From: Lysobacter enzymogenes
GTDB lineage: Bacteria; Pseudomonadota; Gammaproteobacteria; Xanthomonadales; Xanthomonadaceae
Assembly (NCBI RefSeq): GCF_017355525.1
Contig: NZ_CP067395.1
Location: 806,001 to 870,000 of the forward strand
Direction of reading: 5' to 3'
DNA: 64,000 nucleotides
The notes beneath the pieces were generated by a model. The model saw nothing but the letters and a program-made list of their open reading frames with translations, was not told the origin of the DNA and searched no databases. The position numbers were made by a program, and so were the translations under genes. Positions 36,990 to 46,312 of this stretch are shown here, one piece after another. Position 1 is the first letter of the stretch. The number at the start of each line of letters is the position of its first letter.

Positions 36990-37042
36990 GCCCGCGCGCG
37001 CCGCGCCGCCGGCGCGAGCCGGGGCGCGGCGGTCCGGATAAG

Positions 37043-37069
37043 AAAACGCCGGCGCAAGGCCGGCGTTTT
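37043..37069. terminator. Bidirectional Rho-independent terminator
   Basis: A perfect 11-bp inverted repeat (AAAACGCCGGC / GCCGGCGTTTT) with a five-base loop gives a GC stem flanked by A and T runs on both sides. It sits between the convergent ku and DUF2383 genes and should end transcripts from both. Confidence 0.85.
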
Positions 37070-37090
37070 CTTCGCTGCGCGTCGAGCGGA

Positions 37091-37537
37091 TCAGTGTTTC
37101 ATGGCGTGCTTGCGCTGGCTCATCTCGCGATGGCTCTCGCGCACCTGCGGCAGCAGGCGCTCGACCGCGGCGCGCGCCGACGGGGCGACGTTGGGGTCGC
37201 CGTGGACTTCGTTGAAGGCCTTCAGCAAGCGGTCCTCGGATTCTTCCAGCTCGGCCACGTAGCCGTAGCGGGTGTCGCCGAGCGTGGCGCGCACACGGCC
37301 GTACATTTCCTGCATCGAGCCGACGAAGGTGCCGCTCGAGGCCGGCTCGCCGCCGGCGGCGGCGACTTCGGCGCTGAGCTGCTCGACGATCGCGCTCTTG
37401 GAGGTCGACATGCGCAGGAACGTGCCGGCCAGTTCGGTGTCGCCGACCTTCTTCGCGGCTTCGGAATAGAAGTGCTCGCCGTCGCGGGCGATCTGGATCA
37501 GGTCGTTGAGGCTGTGCTCGGTCTTTTTATCCGTCAT
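37091..37537 (-). CDS. DUF2383 (PA2169-type) four-helix-bundle protein
   Basis: A 148-residue, highly charged, all-helical protein (SLNDLIQIARDGEHFYSEAAKKVGD...ESEDRLLKAFNEVHGDPNVAPSARAAVERLLPQVRESHREMSQ) of the DUF2383 family. Such proteins are small ferritin-like bundles of uncertain role, often stress-induced. It has Glu/His residues that might bind metal. The function remains unknown. Confidence 0.85.
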   Translation of the reverse strand: MTDKKTEHSLNDLIQIARDGEHFYSEAAKKVGDTELAGTFLRMSTSKSAIVEQLSAEVAAAGGEPASSGTFVGSMQEMYGRVRATLGDTRYGYVAELEESEDRLLKAFNEVHGDPNVAPSARAAVERLLPQVRESHREMSQRKHAMKH

Positions 37538-37786
37538 GGTGCTCTCCTGCGGGGCAGTGAAAACTGCGGGGAAGTTGCCGGCGCTGCTTGCGCCGGTTGC
37601 AGACGACTATCGACGCGGCGGCATTAAACAGCCGTGACCCGCGGGTGAGGACGTCGCGGACGCGCTCGCGCCGGCATCACCGCGCGCTAACGCGCCGCTT
37701 ACATCGCCTGCACGTCGCTGCGCGCATCACCCACGGCTTACGCGCATGCCGCTAAATACGAAGCGAACCCGAACGCGAGCGCAGGC

Positions 37787-38263
37787 ATGCACTGGATGGA
37801 TCAACTGTGGGTGGTCGGCGGCGCGGCCTATGCGATGTTGCTCGGCGGCGCCATCGGCTTCGAACGCGAACTGAAGAACCGGCCCGCGGGTTTCCGCACC
37901 CACATGCTGGTGGCCGGCGCCTCGTCGCTGCTGATCGGCATGGGGCTGCTGGCGCTCGAAGATCCGCGCTTCCGGCTGCCGTTCCTCGTCAACATGGACC
38001 CGATGCGGCTGGTCGAAGCGGTGATCGCGGGCGTGTCGTTCATCGGCGCCGGCACCATCTTCGCCTGGCGCGGCGGCCGCGATATCGCCGGCATCACCAC
38101 CGCGGCCTCGCTGCTGATGGCGGCGGTGATCGGCGCCTGCGCCGGCTTGCGTTATCACGTGCTGGCCTTGGCCGCCGCGGCGCTGACGCTGTTGGTATTG
38201 GCGGCGCTGAAGTCGGCCGAGCGCCGGTTCGGCTTCAAGGCCGCCGGTGGCGACAAGCGCTGA
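37787..38263 (+). CDS. MgtC/SapB family membrane protein
   Basis: A 158-residue membrane protein of the MgtC/SapB family: LLGGAIGFERELKNRPAGFRTHMLVAGASSLLIGMG, then VSFIGAGTIFAWRGGRDIAGITTAASLLMAAVIGACAGL. It has about four helices and lacks the long C-terminal domain of Salmonella MgtC. The family affects Mg2+ homeostasis and intracellular survival; the precise role here is unknown. Confidence 0.87.
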   Translation: MHWMDQLWVVGGAAYAMLLGGAIGFERELKNRPAGFRTHMLVAGASSLLIGMGLLALEDPRFRLPFLVNMDPMRLVEAVIAGVSFIGAGTIFAWRGGRDIAGITTAASLLMAAVIGACAGLRYHVLALAAAALTLLVLAALKSAERRFGFKAAGGDKR

Positions 38264-38266
38264 GCC

Positions 38267-39310
38267 TCAGCGCCAGCGGCGCAGGAAGCGCAGCGTCGCG
38301 CGTTCCCATTGGCCGTGCGTGGACGGCCGCCGCGCGGGCTGCGGCAGGCGTTGTCGCCGCCACGCTTCCAGCACCGCCGGATGGATGTAGGACTTGCGGC
38401 AGACCGTAGGCGTGTTGCGCAGCATTTGCGCGACCGCGGCGACGGCTTGGTTCTCGACCCGCGCCAGCGCGCGCTGGGTGGGATGCCCGTCGCGGCCCGG
38501 CGGCGGCGTCTCGGCGCGCATCAGCCAGCGGAACGCGGCTGCGGTCGCGCCCCAGGTGCGCAGGTCCTTGGCGCTGAAATCGCCGTCCATCGCCGCGCGC
38601 AGATAGTCGTTGACGTCGCCCGAGCCCACGGCCTGACGGCGGCCGTCCTCGTCCAGATATTGGAACAAAGCCTGGCCCGGCAGATGTTGGCAGCGCTGCA
38701 CCAGCCGCACCAGGCGCGCGTCGTCGAGTTCGATCCGCTGGCGCTGTCCGCCCTTGCCGCGGAAATCCAGTTCGGCGCGGCCGCCGCGCAGGAAACGGAT
38801 ATGGCGGTTGCGCAGCGTGGTCAGGCCGAACGAGCCGTTGCTGCGCTGGTACTCGTCGTTGCCGACGCGCATCAGCGTGCGCGCCATCACCGCGACCGCG
38901 ATCGCCAGCACTTTCTCGCGCGGCAGGCCGGGGCGGGCGAGGTCGGCGCGCACGCGCCGGCGCAGCGCGGGCAGGGCGGCGGCGAAACCGATCATGCGGT
39001 CGAACTTGCTTTCCTCGCGCTGGGCGCGCCACTGCGGGTGATAGCGGTATTGCTTGCGCCCGCGCGCATCGCGCCCGGTGGCTTGCAGGTGGCCGCGCGC
39101 GTCGGCGCAGATCCACACGTCGGTGTAGGCCGGCGGAATCGCCAGCGCGCGGATGCGTTCGAGCTGCCGCGGCGCACGCAACGGCCGCCCGCGCGCATCG
39201 CGATAGACGAAGCCGCGGCCGGCGCGGCGGCGGCTGAAGCCGGCTTCGCCGTCGTCGACGTAACGCAGGCCGCGGCGGGAGCGGGGAGGGGATGGATTGG
39301 ATGGCTTCAT
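38267..39310 (-). CDS. DNA topoisomerase IB (poxvirus-like)
   Basis: A 347-residue type IB topoisomerase. The family pattern includes IPPAYTDVWICADARGHLQATGRDARGRKQYRYHPQW, KVLAIAVAVMARTLMRVGND, FDFRGKGG-like LDFRGKGGQRQRIEL, DLRTWGATAAAF and the catalytic Tyr in CRKSYIHPAVL near residue 315. It relaxes supercoils by nicking and rejoining one strand. It ends four bases from the MgtC-like gene on the opposite strand. Confidence 0.92.
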   Translation of the reverse strand: MKPSNPSPPRSRRGLRYVDDGEAGFSRRRAGRGFVYRDARGRPLRAPRQLERIRALAIPPAYTDVWICADARGHLQATGRDARGRKQYRYHPQWRAQREESKFDRMIGFAAALPALRRRVRADLARPGLPREKVLAIAVAVMARTLMRVGNDEYQRSNGSFGLTTLRNRHIRFLRGGRAELDFRGKGGQRQRIELDDARLVRLVQRCQHLPGQALFQYLDEDGRRQAVGSGDVNDYLRAAMDGDFSAKDLRTWGATAAAFRWLMRAETPPPGRDGHPTQRALARVENQAVAAVAQMLRNTPTVCRKSYIHPAVLEAWRRQRLPQPARRPSTHGQWERATLRFLRRWR

Positions 39311-39539
39311 GCGCCGGTGATAACCGCAGGCATGTCAACGCCGCAGCAAGAAACGGCTCGAAACCAAGAAATCTTCGGGGCCCGGCTGGCGACCATCCAC
39401 GGTTGCGTTCATCGCCTGCCAGCGCCTTGTCGCCGCACGCGCCGAGCCGTCTCTATTGCGATCCGTTCTCATTTGCTACCATACGCCGGCCAGCCGCTGC
39501 GCGTGCAGTCAGCCAAACCCTTCCATTGGGCCGACTCTC

Positions 39540-41762
39540 GTGTACGCAGAAGGATCTCTGCGCGCTTTCGCGCGCTCGCCGCTTTCCCTTTCCCTCGCTC
39601 TGGTCCTGGCGCTGCCGTTCGCGGCGCTGGCCGACGAGCCCGCGCCGGCCGAAGCGGCCGATGCGCAGACCCTGGACACCGTGCGGGTCAACGCCTACCG
39701 CACCACCACCCATTCGCAGGGCGCGACCAAGACCGACACGCCGATCGCCCAGACCCCGCAGTCGATCGCGGTGATCGCGCGCGAGGAACTCGACGCGCGC
39801 GGCGTGCGCAACCTCAACGACGCCATGCGCTACGTCGCCGGCGTGTCGCTGGAAAGCAGCGGCATCGACAACCGCGTCGACGATTTCCGCATCCGCGGCT
39901 ACGACGCCGGCAGCTGGAGCAACAACGTCACCCTCGACGGCCTGCGCGCGCCGCAGGGCGGGCAGTGGAACCGGACCATGTTCGACACCTGGAACCTGGA
40001 ACGGGTCGAGGTGCTCAAGGGGCCGTCGGCGGTGATGTACGGACAGGTCGCGCCGGGCGGCATGGTCAATCAGGTCAGCAAGACCCCGACGCCGGACCAG
40101 CAACAGGTGCTGCAATTGAGCCTGGACGGCCACGGCCAGTACAGCGCGGCGTTCGACGTCGGCAGCGGCAGCGCCGACGACGCGCATCTGTTCCGGCTGG
40201 TCGGCCTGTACCGCGACGGCGACACCCAGATCAAGCACACCGAGCAGAAGCATTGGTTCCTCGCGCCGAGCTACACCTGGCAGATCGCCGAGCGCACGCG
40301 GCTGACGCTGCTCGGCCTGTACCAGAAGGACGACGGCGGCTCGACCTATCAGTTCCTGCCGATGGACGGCACGCTCAAGCCGACCCGCTACGGGCGGATG
40401 AAGAATACGACCTTCATCGGCGAGCCGACCTGGAACACCTTTGATCGCACCGTGTGGACCGCGGGCTGGCTGTTCGAGCACGGCTTCAACGAAAACTGGA
40501 CGCTGAGCCAGAGCGGCCGCCGCACCCATGTGGACTCGCTGTACCGCGGCGTGATCACCCTCGGCGCGCTGAGCGCGGACGGGCGCACCCAGAACCGCCG
40601 CGCGACATACGGCGACGGCGACTCCGACGGCGACACCCTCGACACCCGCATCCAGGGCAAGTTCGTCACCGGCGCGGTCGCGCACACGCTGTTGTTCGGC
40701 GTGGACTGGCAGAAGGCCGATTGGGTTGGTGGCCGCGGCGCGATGAGCAATCCGGCGCTGATCGACATCTTCCATCCGGTCTACACCGGCTACGTCCCGG
40801 TGGTGCGCTCGGTCGGCCTGTCGCGCGGCACCAACGAGCAGACCGGCGTCTACCTGCAGGACCAGATGGCGGTCGGCAACTGGCGCTTGCTGCTCGGCGG
40901 CCGCTACGACCGCACCGACGACGACACCGCCACCGCGACCTACACGCCGGCCACCGGCCGGACCACGCCGTGGGTGCGCACGCGCCTGAAGAACGAGGCC
41001 TTCACCGGCCGCGCCGGCGTGCTGTACGCCGCACCGGGCGGCTGGTCGCCGTACCTGAGCTACGCCGAATCGTTCCAGCCGCCGACCACCGACATCAACC
41101 AAAGCTTCACCCGCACGCCGTTCGACCCGATCAAGGGCAAGCAGTGGGAAGGCGGGGTGAAGTTCCAGCCGTCGAGCTTCGACGGTTTGATCACGCTGTC
41201 GGCCTACGACCTGCGCCAGCAGAACATCCTGGTCGACGATCCCGATCCGACCCACGTCAACTGCGGCGCCAGCGGCGCGCTGCGCTGCCAGACCCAGAGC
41301 GGCGAAGGCCGCGTGCGCGGGCTCGAACTGGAAGCGCGGGTGACGCCGCTGGAAGGCTTCAGCGTGATCGGCGCGGCCTCGCGCATGGATTCGGAAGTGA
41401 CCCGCGGCGAAGCCGCGCTGCGCGGCAAGCAGCTGGCGCAGGTGCCGGAATGGACCGCGACCGGCTGGCTGGACTACACCTTCCACCAGGGCGCGCTGGA
41501 AGGCCTGGGGCTGGCCGCGGGCGTGCGCTACAACGGCGAGAGCTACGGCGACAGCGCGAATCTGTACAAGATCCCGTCCTACACCGTGTTCGATGCGGCG
41601 ATCCGCTACCGCGTCGACAGCGGCGAAGGCCCGGCGACCCAGTTCGCGCTGAACATCGGCAACCTCAGCGACAAGACCTATATCTCGACCTGCGGCAGCG
41701 TGGCTTCGTGCTACTACGGCAGCGGCCGCAGCGTGGTCGCGAGCGTGCGGTTGAGCTGGTGA
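39540..41762 (+). CDS. TonB-dependent siderophore receptor (operon head)
   Basis: A 740-residue receptor starting at GTG 39540, chosen because the signal peptide (SPLSLSLALVLALPFAALA) begins there and an AT-rich promoter-like stretch precedes it. The plug carries TPQSIAVIAREELDARGVRNLNDAMRYVAGVSLES and LERVEVLKGPSAVMYGQVAPGGMVNQVSKTP; the barrel ends VVASVRLSW. A weak Fur-box-like region (39458-39476) lies upstream. It is followed by two small membrane genes, a PepSY protein and an esterase, the usual layout of siderophore uptake operons in this group. Confidence 0.93.
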   Translation: MYAEGSLRAFARSPLSLSLALVLALPFAALADEPAPAEAADAQTLDTVRVNAYRTTTHSQGATKTDTPIAQTPQSIAVIAREELDARGVRNLNDAMRYVAGVSLESSGIDNRVDDFRIRGYDAGSWSNNVTLDGLRAPQGGQWNRTMFDTWNLERVEVLKGPSAVMYGQVAPGGMVNQVSKTPTPDQQQVLQLSLDGHGQYSAAFDVGSGSADDAHLFRLVGLYRDGDTQIKHTEQKHWFLAPSYTWQIAERTRLTLLGLYQKDDGGSTYQFLPMDGTLKPTRYGRMKNTTFIGEPTWNTFDRTVWTAGWLFEHGFNENWTLSQSGRRTHVDSLYRGVITLGALSADGRTQNRRATYGDGDSDGDTLDTRIQGKFVTGAVAHTLLFGVDWQKADWVGGRGAMSNPALIDIFHPVYTGYVPVVRSVGLSRGTNEQTGVYLQDQMAVGNWRLLLGGRYDRTDDDTATATYTPATGRTTPWVRTRLKNEAFTGRAGVLYAAPGGWSPYLSYAESFQPPTTDINQSFTRTPFDPIKGKQWEGGVKFQPSSFDGLITLSAYDLRQQNILVDDPDPTHVNCGASGALRCQTQSGEGRVRGLELEARVTPLEGFSVIGAASRMDSEVTRGEAALRGKQLAQVPEWTATGWLDYTFHQGALEGLGLAAGVRYNGESYGDSANLYKIPSYTVFDAAIRYRVDSGEGPATQFALNIGNLSDKTYISTCGSVASCYYGSGRSVVASVRLSW

Positions 41763-41770
41763 CAGCGCCC

Positions 41771-41908
41771 TGTAGGAGCGACGCGAGTCGCGACCGCGGG
41801 GCATCCGTTCGCGCCGCACGCCCCGCCACGCGCCGGCCGCAACGCCGGCCCGCGTGCCTTTCCTCGGCTGCCGACACGGCCGCGTCGCGGCTCGCGCCGC
41901 TCCTACAG
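41771..41908. repeat. REP-like palindromic pair (family B)
   Basis: One forward copy (TGTAGGAGCGACGCGAGTCG..., from 41771) and one inverted copy (ending CGCTCCTACA, to 41908) bracket the gap between the receptor and the next gene. It is within a likely operon, so it may act as an mRNA hairpin or partial terminator. Confidence 0.8.
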
Positions 41909-41919
41909 GCAGCGAGCCG

Positions 41920-42204
41920 ATGAATGCGTGGTTGGTAGGGCCGGCGATGGCGTTCGGCGTGCTGAGCGGCTGGTGGTTCTATCTGGCGTCGCCGCAACAA
42001 CAATGGCGCGCGGCCGGGCCTTGGCCCGGTCGCGGCGGCGCGTGGCCGGCGCTGGCATGCGCCGCGATCTCGCTCGCGTTGCTGTGCGCCGACCTCGGCA
42101 CCGCCGCGGCGATCGCGATGTGGCTGACCCTGCTGATGCTCAGCGCGACCCTGGCGCCGTTCCTCGGCGCCTGGCGCGCGCGCCGGCGCGAGCGCGCGCG
42201 ATGA
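41920..42204 (+). CDS. Small membrane protein, DUF3325-like
   Basis: A 94-residue hydrophobic protein (MNAWLVGPAMAFGVLSGWWFYLASPQQQW, then ALACAAISLALLCADLGTAAAIAMWLTLLMLSATLAPFLGAW) resembling DUF3325 proteins encoded beside TonB receptors and PepSY proteins. Three helices are likely. Its stop overlaps the next start. The role is unknown, probably in iron uptake at the inner membrane. Confidence 0.7.
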   Translation: MNAWLVGPAMAFGVLSGWWFYLASPQQQWRAAGPWPGRGGAWPALACAAISLALLCADLGTAAAIAMWLTLLMLSATLAPFLGAWRARRRERAR

Positions 42205-42497
42205 GCGGCGAGCGCCTGCAAAGCCGGCACTGGTTCGGCAAAGGCTCGGCCGGGCTGATACTCGGTTTCGCGCTGGCGTTGGCATTGTCGGGACTGTTCG
42301 CCTGGTGGGGGCCCGGAGCGGTCGACGGCGACGGCGGCCGCATCCAGTTCGTGATGTGGCTGATCGCGCCGTTGTGGTGCGCGGCGTTCTCGCTGGTGTT
42401 CCTGTTCCGCAGCAGCCTGCGCGCGTGGCTGTGGCTGGGGGCGGCGAACCTGCTGGCGTTCGCCGCGCTGGCGCTGACCCGGATGGCGGCGGCATGA
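42201..42497 (+). CDS. Small membrane protein of siderophore-uptake operon
   Basis: A 98-residue protein with three hydrophobic helices (SAGLILGFALALALSGLFAWWGPG; VMWLIAPLWCAAFSLVFLFR; AWLWLGAANLLAFAALAL). Its ATG overlaps the upstream stop, and its end overlaps the PepSY start (ATGA), so it is tightly coupled. I do not recognise a definite family; such small proteins are common between TonB receptors and PepSY proteins. Confidence 0.75.
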   Translation: MSGERLQSRHWFGKGSAGLILGFALALALSGLFAWWGPGAVDGDGGRIQFVMWLIAPLWCAAFSLVFLFRSSLRAWLWLGAANLLAFAALALTRMAAA

Positions 42498-44113
42498 AGG
42501 TCCGCAGCGACATCGTCAAGGTCTACAAGGACCTGCACATCTGGGCCGGCATCCTCGCCGGGCTGATGCTGTTCGTCGCGTTCTACGCCGGCGCCATCAC
42601 CATGTTCGAAAAACCGCTGGAGCGCTGGGCGACGCCGCCGTCGACGCTGGCCGCACCGGTGCCGCTGGCGCGCGCGGACGAACTGGTGCGGGCGACGATC
42701 GCGGCGCATCCGCAGGCGGGCAAGCATTATCTGGTGATGGTCGAACCCGAAGCCGATGCGCCGGCGCGGGTGATCTGGCGCGAACCCGGCGCCAAGCGCC
42801 GCGAGTACGTCGAGCACGGCGCCAGCTTCGGCGCCGACGGCGAACTGCAGACCCAGCGGCTGCGCAAGGCGCCGGTGGCGCAGTGGATCGACACGCTGCA
42901 CCAGCGCGTCGGCCTGCCGTTCGCCGATCCGCTGGCGCGCTGGATCATGGGCGCGGTATCGCTGCTGTACGCGCTGGCCTTGGTGTCGGGCCTGATCGTG
43001 GTGCTGCCGACCCTGGCCAAGGACCTGTTCGCGCTGCGCATCGGCAAGAACATCAAGCGCCTGTGGCTGGACACGCACAACGCGCTCGGCATCGTCAGCC
43101 TGCCGTTCCATCTGGTCATGGCGTTGACCTGCGTGGTGTTCGCCTTCCACGACGAGTTCTACGACGCGCAGGGCAAGGCGGTGTATGCGCAAGGCATCCA
43201 GTGGGGCCGCGAGGAGGCCGCGCCGCCGCCGGCGCCGGGCGCCGCACCGCTGCCGGTCGAACAACTGCTGCAACGGGTGCAGCAGCAATTGCCGGGCTTC
43301 CGCGTGTTCGGCTTCGCGTTCGAGCAGCGCGACGGGCGGCTGGAAGCCACCGTCACCGGCCTGGACACGCGTTACGGGACCCGCGCGCGCACCTACGCGT
43401 CGACCCATCTGGACCCGTACACCGGCGCAGTCGATCCGCACGATCTGCCCGGCCGCATGGGCGGCTGGGACGCGGCGGTCAATACCTTCTTCATGCTTCA
43501 CTTCGGCAGCTTCGGCGGCAACACCGTGCGCTGGATGTATCTGCTGCTCGGCCTGGCCGGCGCGGCGCTGTTCTACACCGGCAACCTGTTGTGGATCGAG
43601 TCGCGGCGCAAGAAGGACCGCGGCCACGGCGCAGCGGTACAGACCCGCGCGGCGCGCGCGCTGGGCTGCCTCACCGTCGGCGCGAGCCTGGGCTGCGTGG
43701 CCGGCATCTCGGCGACCCTGGCGGCGACCAAGTGGCTGCCGGCCCGGGTCGAGGACGTGGCGACGTGGCATCAGGGCATTTACTACGCGGTGTTTCTGGC
43801 CGCGTTGGGTTGGGCGTTCGCGCGCGGCGCCGCGCGCGCTGCGGTCGAACTGGCAGGGTCGTGCGCGGCGCTTACGCTGGCGATTCCGCTGTCCAGCCTG
43901 GCCGGCGTCTGGGGCCTCGGCGGCGCCTGGAACCATGGCGGCGCCGGCGCGATCGTCGACGGCGCGGCCTTGGCCGCGGTGCCGGCGTTCGCGCTGATCG
44001 CGCTGCGCACGCGGCGGCGCATGCTGCGCGGCCATGTCGACAGCGTGTGGTCGGCGGGCGAGGGCGCGGCGGTCGCGCCGACGCCGGTTCGGGCGCATGG
44101 CGCAGGAGTTTGA
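42494..44113 (+). CDS. PepSY-associated membrane protein (iron-uptake type)
   Basis: A 539-residue inner-membrane protein of the PepSY-TM family. The start KVYKDLHIWAGILAGLMLFVAFYAGAITMFEKPLERW is the family signature. It has several membrane helices, with large periplasmic loops between (residues of about 45-150 and 210-310). Proteins of this type reduce or release iron from siderophores in the periplasm or inner membrane. The position in the TonB receptor operon supports this role. Confidence 0.88.
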   Translation: MKVRSDIVKVYKDLHIWAGILAGLMLFVAFYAGAITMFEKPLERWATPPSTLAAPVPLARADELVRATIAAHPQAGKHYLVMVEPEADAPARVIWREPGAKRREYVEHGASFGADGELQTQRLRKAPVAQWIDTLHQRVGLPFADPLARWIMGAVSLLYALALVSGLIVVLPTLAKDLFALRIGKNIKRLWLDTHNALGIVSLPFHLVMALTCVVFAFHDEFYDAQGKAVYAQGIQWGREEAAPPPAPGAAPLPVEQLLQRVQQQLPGFRVFGFAFEQRDGRLEATVTGLDTRYGTRARTYASTHLDPYTGAVDPHDLPGRMGGWDAAVNTFFMLHFGSFGGNTVRWMYLLLGLAGAALFYTGNLLWIESRRKKDRGHGAAVQTRAARALGCLTVGASLGCVAGISATLAATKWLPARVEDVATWHQGIYYAVFLAALGWAFARGAARAAVELAGSCAALTLAIPLSSLAGVWGLGGAWNHGGAGAIVDGAALAAVPAFALIALRTRRRMLRGHVDSVWSAGEGAAVAPTPVRAHGAGV

Positions 44114-44117
44114 TCCG

Positions 44118-45155
44118 ATGTCTTATCCGATCGCGGTCGCCGACCGGCCCGTCATTCGCCGCTGCGCGATCCATCTGCATGCGTTGACCGTCGCCGCGCT
44201 GGCGCTGTGCGCGATCCTCGCCCCTGCGCACGCGCAGCCCGATCCGAACCAGCGCACCGGCGCGACCGTCGCCGACGCGCCGTCGCGGCATTACCGTTTC
44301 CAACGCTTCGTCGTGGCCTCGGCCGACGGGCTGCGGCGCTGGCGGATCCAGCTCGCGATCCCTAAACAGGGCGCGCCCAAGCGCGGCTACGCAGCGCTCT
44401 ACATGCTCGACGGCAACGCCGCGTTGATGGAGTTCGACGACGCGCTGCTGGCGCAGCTGGCGCAAGGCCGGGCGCCGGTACTGGCGTTCGTCGGCTACGA
44501 CAACGACCTGCGCATCGACGCGGCCCAGCGCCGCGACGACTACACGCCCAGCGCGGTCGACGACGGCGCGGGGCAGGGCGCGCGCGGCGGCGGCGCCGAG
44601 GCGTTCGCGCGGGTGTTGGTCGAACGGATCCAGCCGCAGGTACGCCGGCGCGCGCGCATCGACCGCTCGCGCGAAGCCTTGTGGGGCCATTCGCTGGGCG
44701 GTTTGTTCGCGCTCGATCTGCTCTATCGACGCAGCGACGCGTTCGCGCAGTGGTTCGCGGCCAGCCCGTCGCTGTGGTGGGACCGCGGCGCGATCCTCGG
44801 CGCGCCGGAGCGCGGGTTTCTCGAACGCCAACTCGCGCGTCCGGCCAGCGTCGCGATCCTGCAAGGCGAACGCGAGCGCGAACCGCGCGACGGCGCGCGC
44901 GCTGCGGCCGCGCCCGCCGACCCGCGCGTGGCCGCGCATCGCGCGCGCATCGCCGCGGTGCCGGCCGACGCCGCGCGCCAGCTCGCGCAACGCTTGCAGA
45001 ACAAACCCGGACTGAGCGCGTGCTATCGCGAGTTCGCCGGGCTCGGCCACGGCCCGATGCTGCGCGCTTCGGTGCGCGCGGCAGCGCAGGCGATGGCGGA
45101 CGAGGCCTCGCCGTGCGCCGGCCAGGACGAAGACGCCGGCGCATCGGCGCGCTGA
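44118..45155 (+). CDS. Exported esterase (siderophore-esterase type)
   Basis: A 345-residue alpha/beta hydrolase with a signal peptide (ALALCAILAPAHAQ). Nucleophile Ser in LWGHSLGGLFALDLL, C-terminal His in FAGLGHGPML. The N-terminal RFVVASADGLRRWRIQLAIPK...GYAALYMLDGNAAL pattern is that of the D-esterase (Fes/IroE-like) family that hydrolyses ferric siderophores. The ATG at 44118 is preferred over 44097 because CAGGAG precedes it. As the last gene of the operon it may cleave the imported siderophore in the periplasm. Confidence 0.85.
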   Translation: MSYPIAVADRPVIRRCAIHLHALTVAALALCAILAPAHAQPDPNQRTGATVADAPSRHYRFQRFVVASADGLRRWRIQLAIPKQGAPKRGYAALYMLDGNAALMEFDDALLAQLAQGRAPVLAFVGYDNDLRIDAAQRRDDYTPSAVDDGAGQGARGGGAEAFARVLVERIQPQVRRRARIDRSREALWGHSLGGLFALDLLYRRSDAFAQWFAASPSLWWDRGAILGAPERGFLERQLARPASVAILQGEREREPRDGARAAAAPADPRVAAHRARIAAVPADAARQLAQRLQNKPGLSACYREFAGLGHGPMLRASVRAAAQAMADEASPCAGQDEDAGASAR

Positions 45156-45325
45156 CGCCAACGCCTTCGCAGCGACATCGATGGAACGCTGCATGCGCCG
45201 CGATGACGGCGCGCGCCGGCTTGTTGGCTCCGCGCCGCAGGCATAAGCTCGCCCGGTTCGCCGGCGGTCGCGGATCGCGCCCGCCGGCGTTTTCGGCCGA
45301 CTTGGCCCTCCCACCGGAACCCCCC

Positions 45326-46312
45326 ATGACCCGTCGCCCGCTTTCCCTGCTCATCGCCGCGCTGCTGGCCGGCGCCGCCGTTTCGGCCTGCTCGCGTCCG
45401 CCGGCCGCCGATCAGGCCGCCGCGCCCGCGCCGGCCGCCGCGACGCCTGCGCCCGCCGAGGCCAAGCCCGCCGACGCCGCGCCGGCGCAGAACGCCGACG
45501 TGTTCGCGTTCCGCATCGGCGCGCTGCAAGCCTTCGCGCTCAAGGACGGCGACATCGAGGTCGCCAACGACGGCAAGACCCTCGGCGTCGGCCGGCCGCC
45601 GGCCGAGGTCGCCGCGCTGCTCAGCGCCGCCGGCCAGCCGACCGACGTGCTGCACCTGAGCATCCAGCCGCTGCTGGTGCGCGCCGGCGAGCGCACCCTG
45701 CTGTTCGACACCGGCGCCGCCGACGCCTCGTTCGCCAAGGCCGGCCGTCTGCCGGCCTCGCTGCGCGCCGCCGGCGCCGAGCCGGGGCAGGTCACCGACA
45801 TCTTCATTTCCCACGGCCATCCCGACCACGTCGGCGGCCTGCTCGACCGCGCCGGCGCGCTGGCGTTTCCGAACGCGACCATCCACCTGACCTCGGCCGA
45901 ATGGGCCTCGCTGAAGGCCGGCGCCGACAACGCCAAGCTGGTCGCGGCGATCGCGCCCAAGGTCCAGACCTTCGAACCCAACGCCGAGCTGGTGCCGGGC
46001 GTGGTCGCCGCGGTCGCGGTCGACGGCCACACCCCGGGCCACAGCGCCTACCGGATCGGCTCCGGCGCCGACGCTCTGCTCTACATCGGCGATTCGGCGC
46101 ACCATTCCATCGTCTCGGTGCAGCGCCCGGACTGGACCATCCAGTACGACGGCGACGCGCCCAAGGCCCAGGCCAGCCGCCGCGCCCTGCTCAAGCGCGC
46201 CGCGGCCGAGAACCTGCACGTCTACGCCGTGCACTTCCCGTTCCCGGGCCTGGGCCGGTTCAAGGCCGAAGGCGACAGCTTCGTGTGGGTGCCTGACCGC
46301 TCAGGCGGCTGA
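45326..46312 (+). CDS. Metallo-beta-lactamase-fold hydrolase, lipoprotein
   Basis: A 328-residue protein with a lipoprotein signal (lipobox AVSAC near residue 22) and an Ala/Pro-rich linker. The MBL fold is clear: LLFDTGA, metal motif IFISHGHPDHVGGLLD, VDGHTPGHSAYRI, and YIGDSAHHSIVS. It would be anchored in the periplasm. Lactonase, quorum-quenching or other hydrolase roles are possible; the substrate is not known. Confidence 0.87.
   Translation: MTRRPLSLLIAALLAGAAVSACSRPPAADQAAAPAPAAATPAPAEAKPADAAPAQNADVFAFRIGALQAFALKDGDIEVANDGKTLGVGRPPAEVAALLSAAGQPTDVLHLSIQPLLVRAGERTLLFDTGAADASFAKAGRLPASLRAAGAEPGQVTDIFISHGHPDHVGGLLDRAGALAFPNATIHLTSAEWASLKAGADNAKLVAAIAPKVQTFEPNAELVPGVVAAVAVDGHTPGHSAYRIGSGADALLYIGDSAHHSIVSVQRPDWTIQYDGDAPKAQASRRALLKRAAAENLHVYAVHFPFPGLGRFKAEGDSFVWVPDRSGG

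Noticed and set aside
39458..39476. Fur box before the second TonB receptor
   Set aside because: Only the right half (TTCTCATTTGC) resembles the consensus; the left half matches poorly, so it is only mentioned with the gene.
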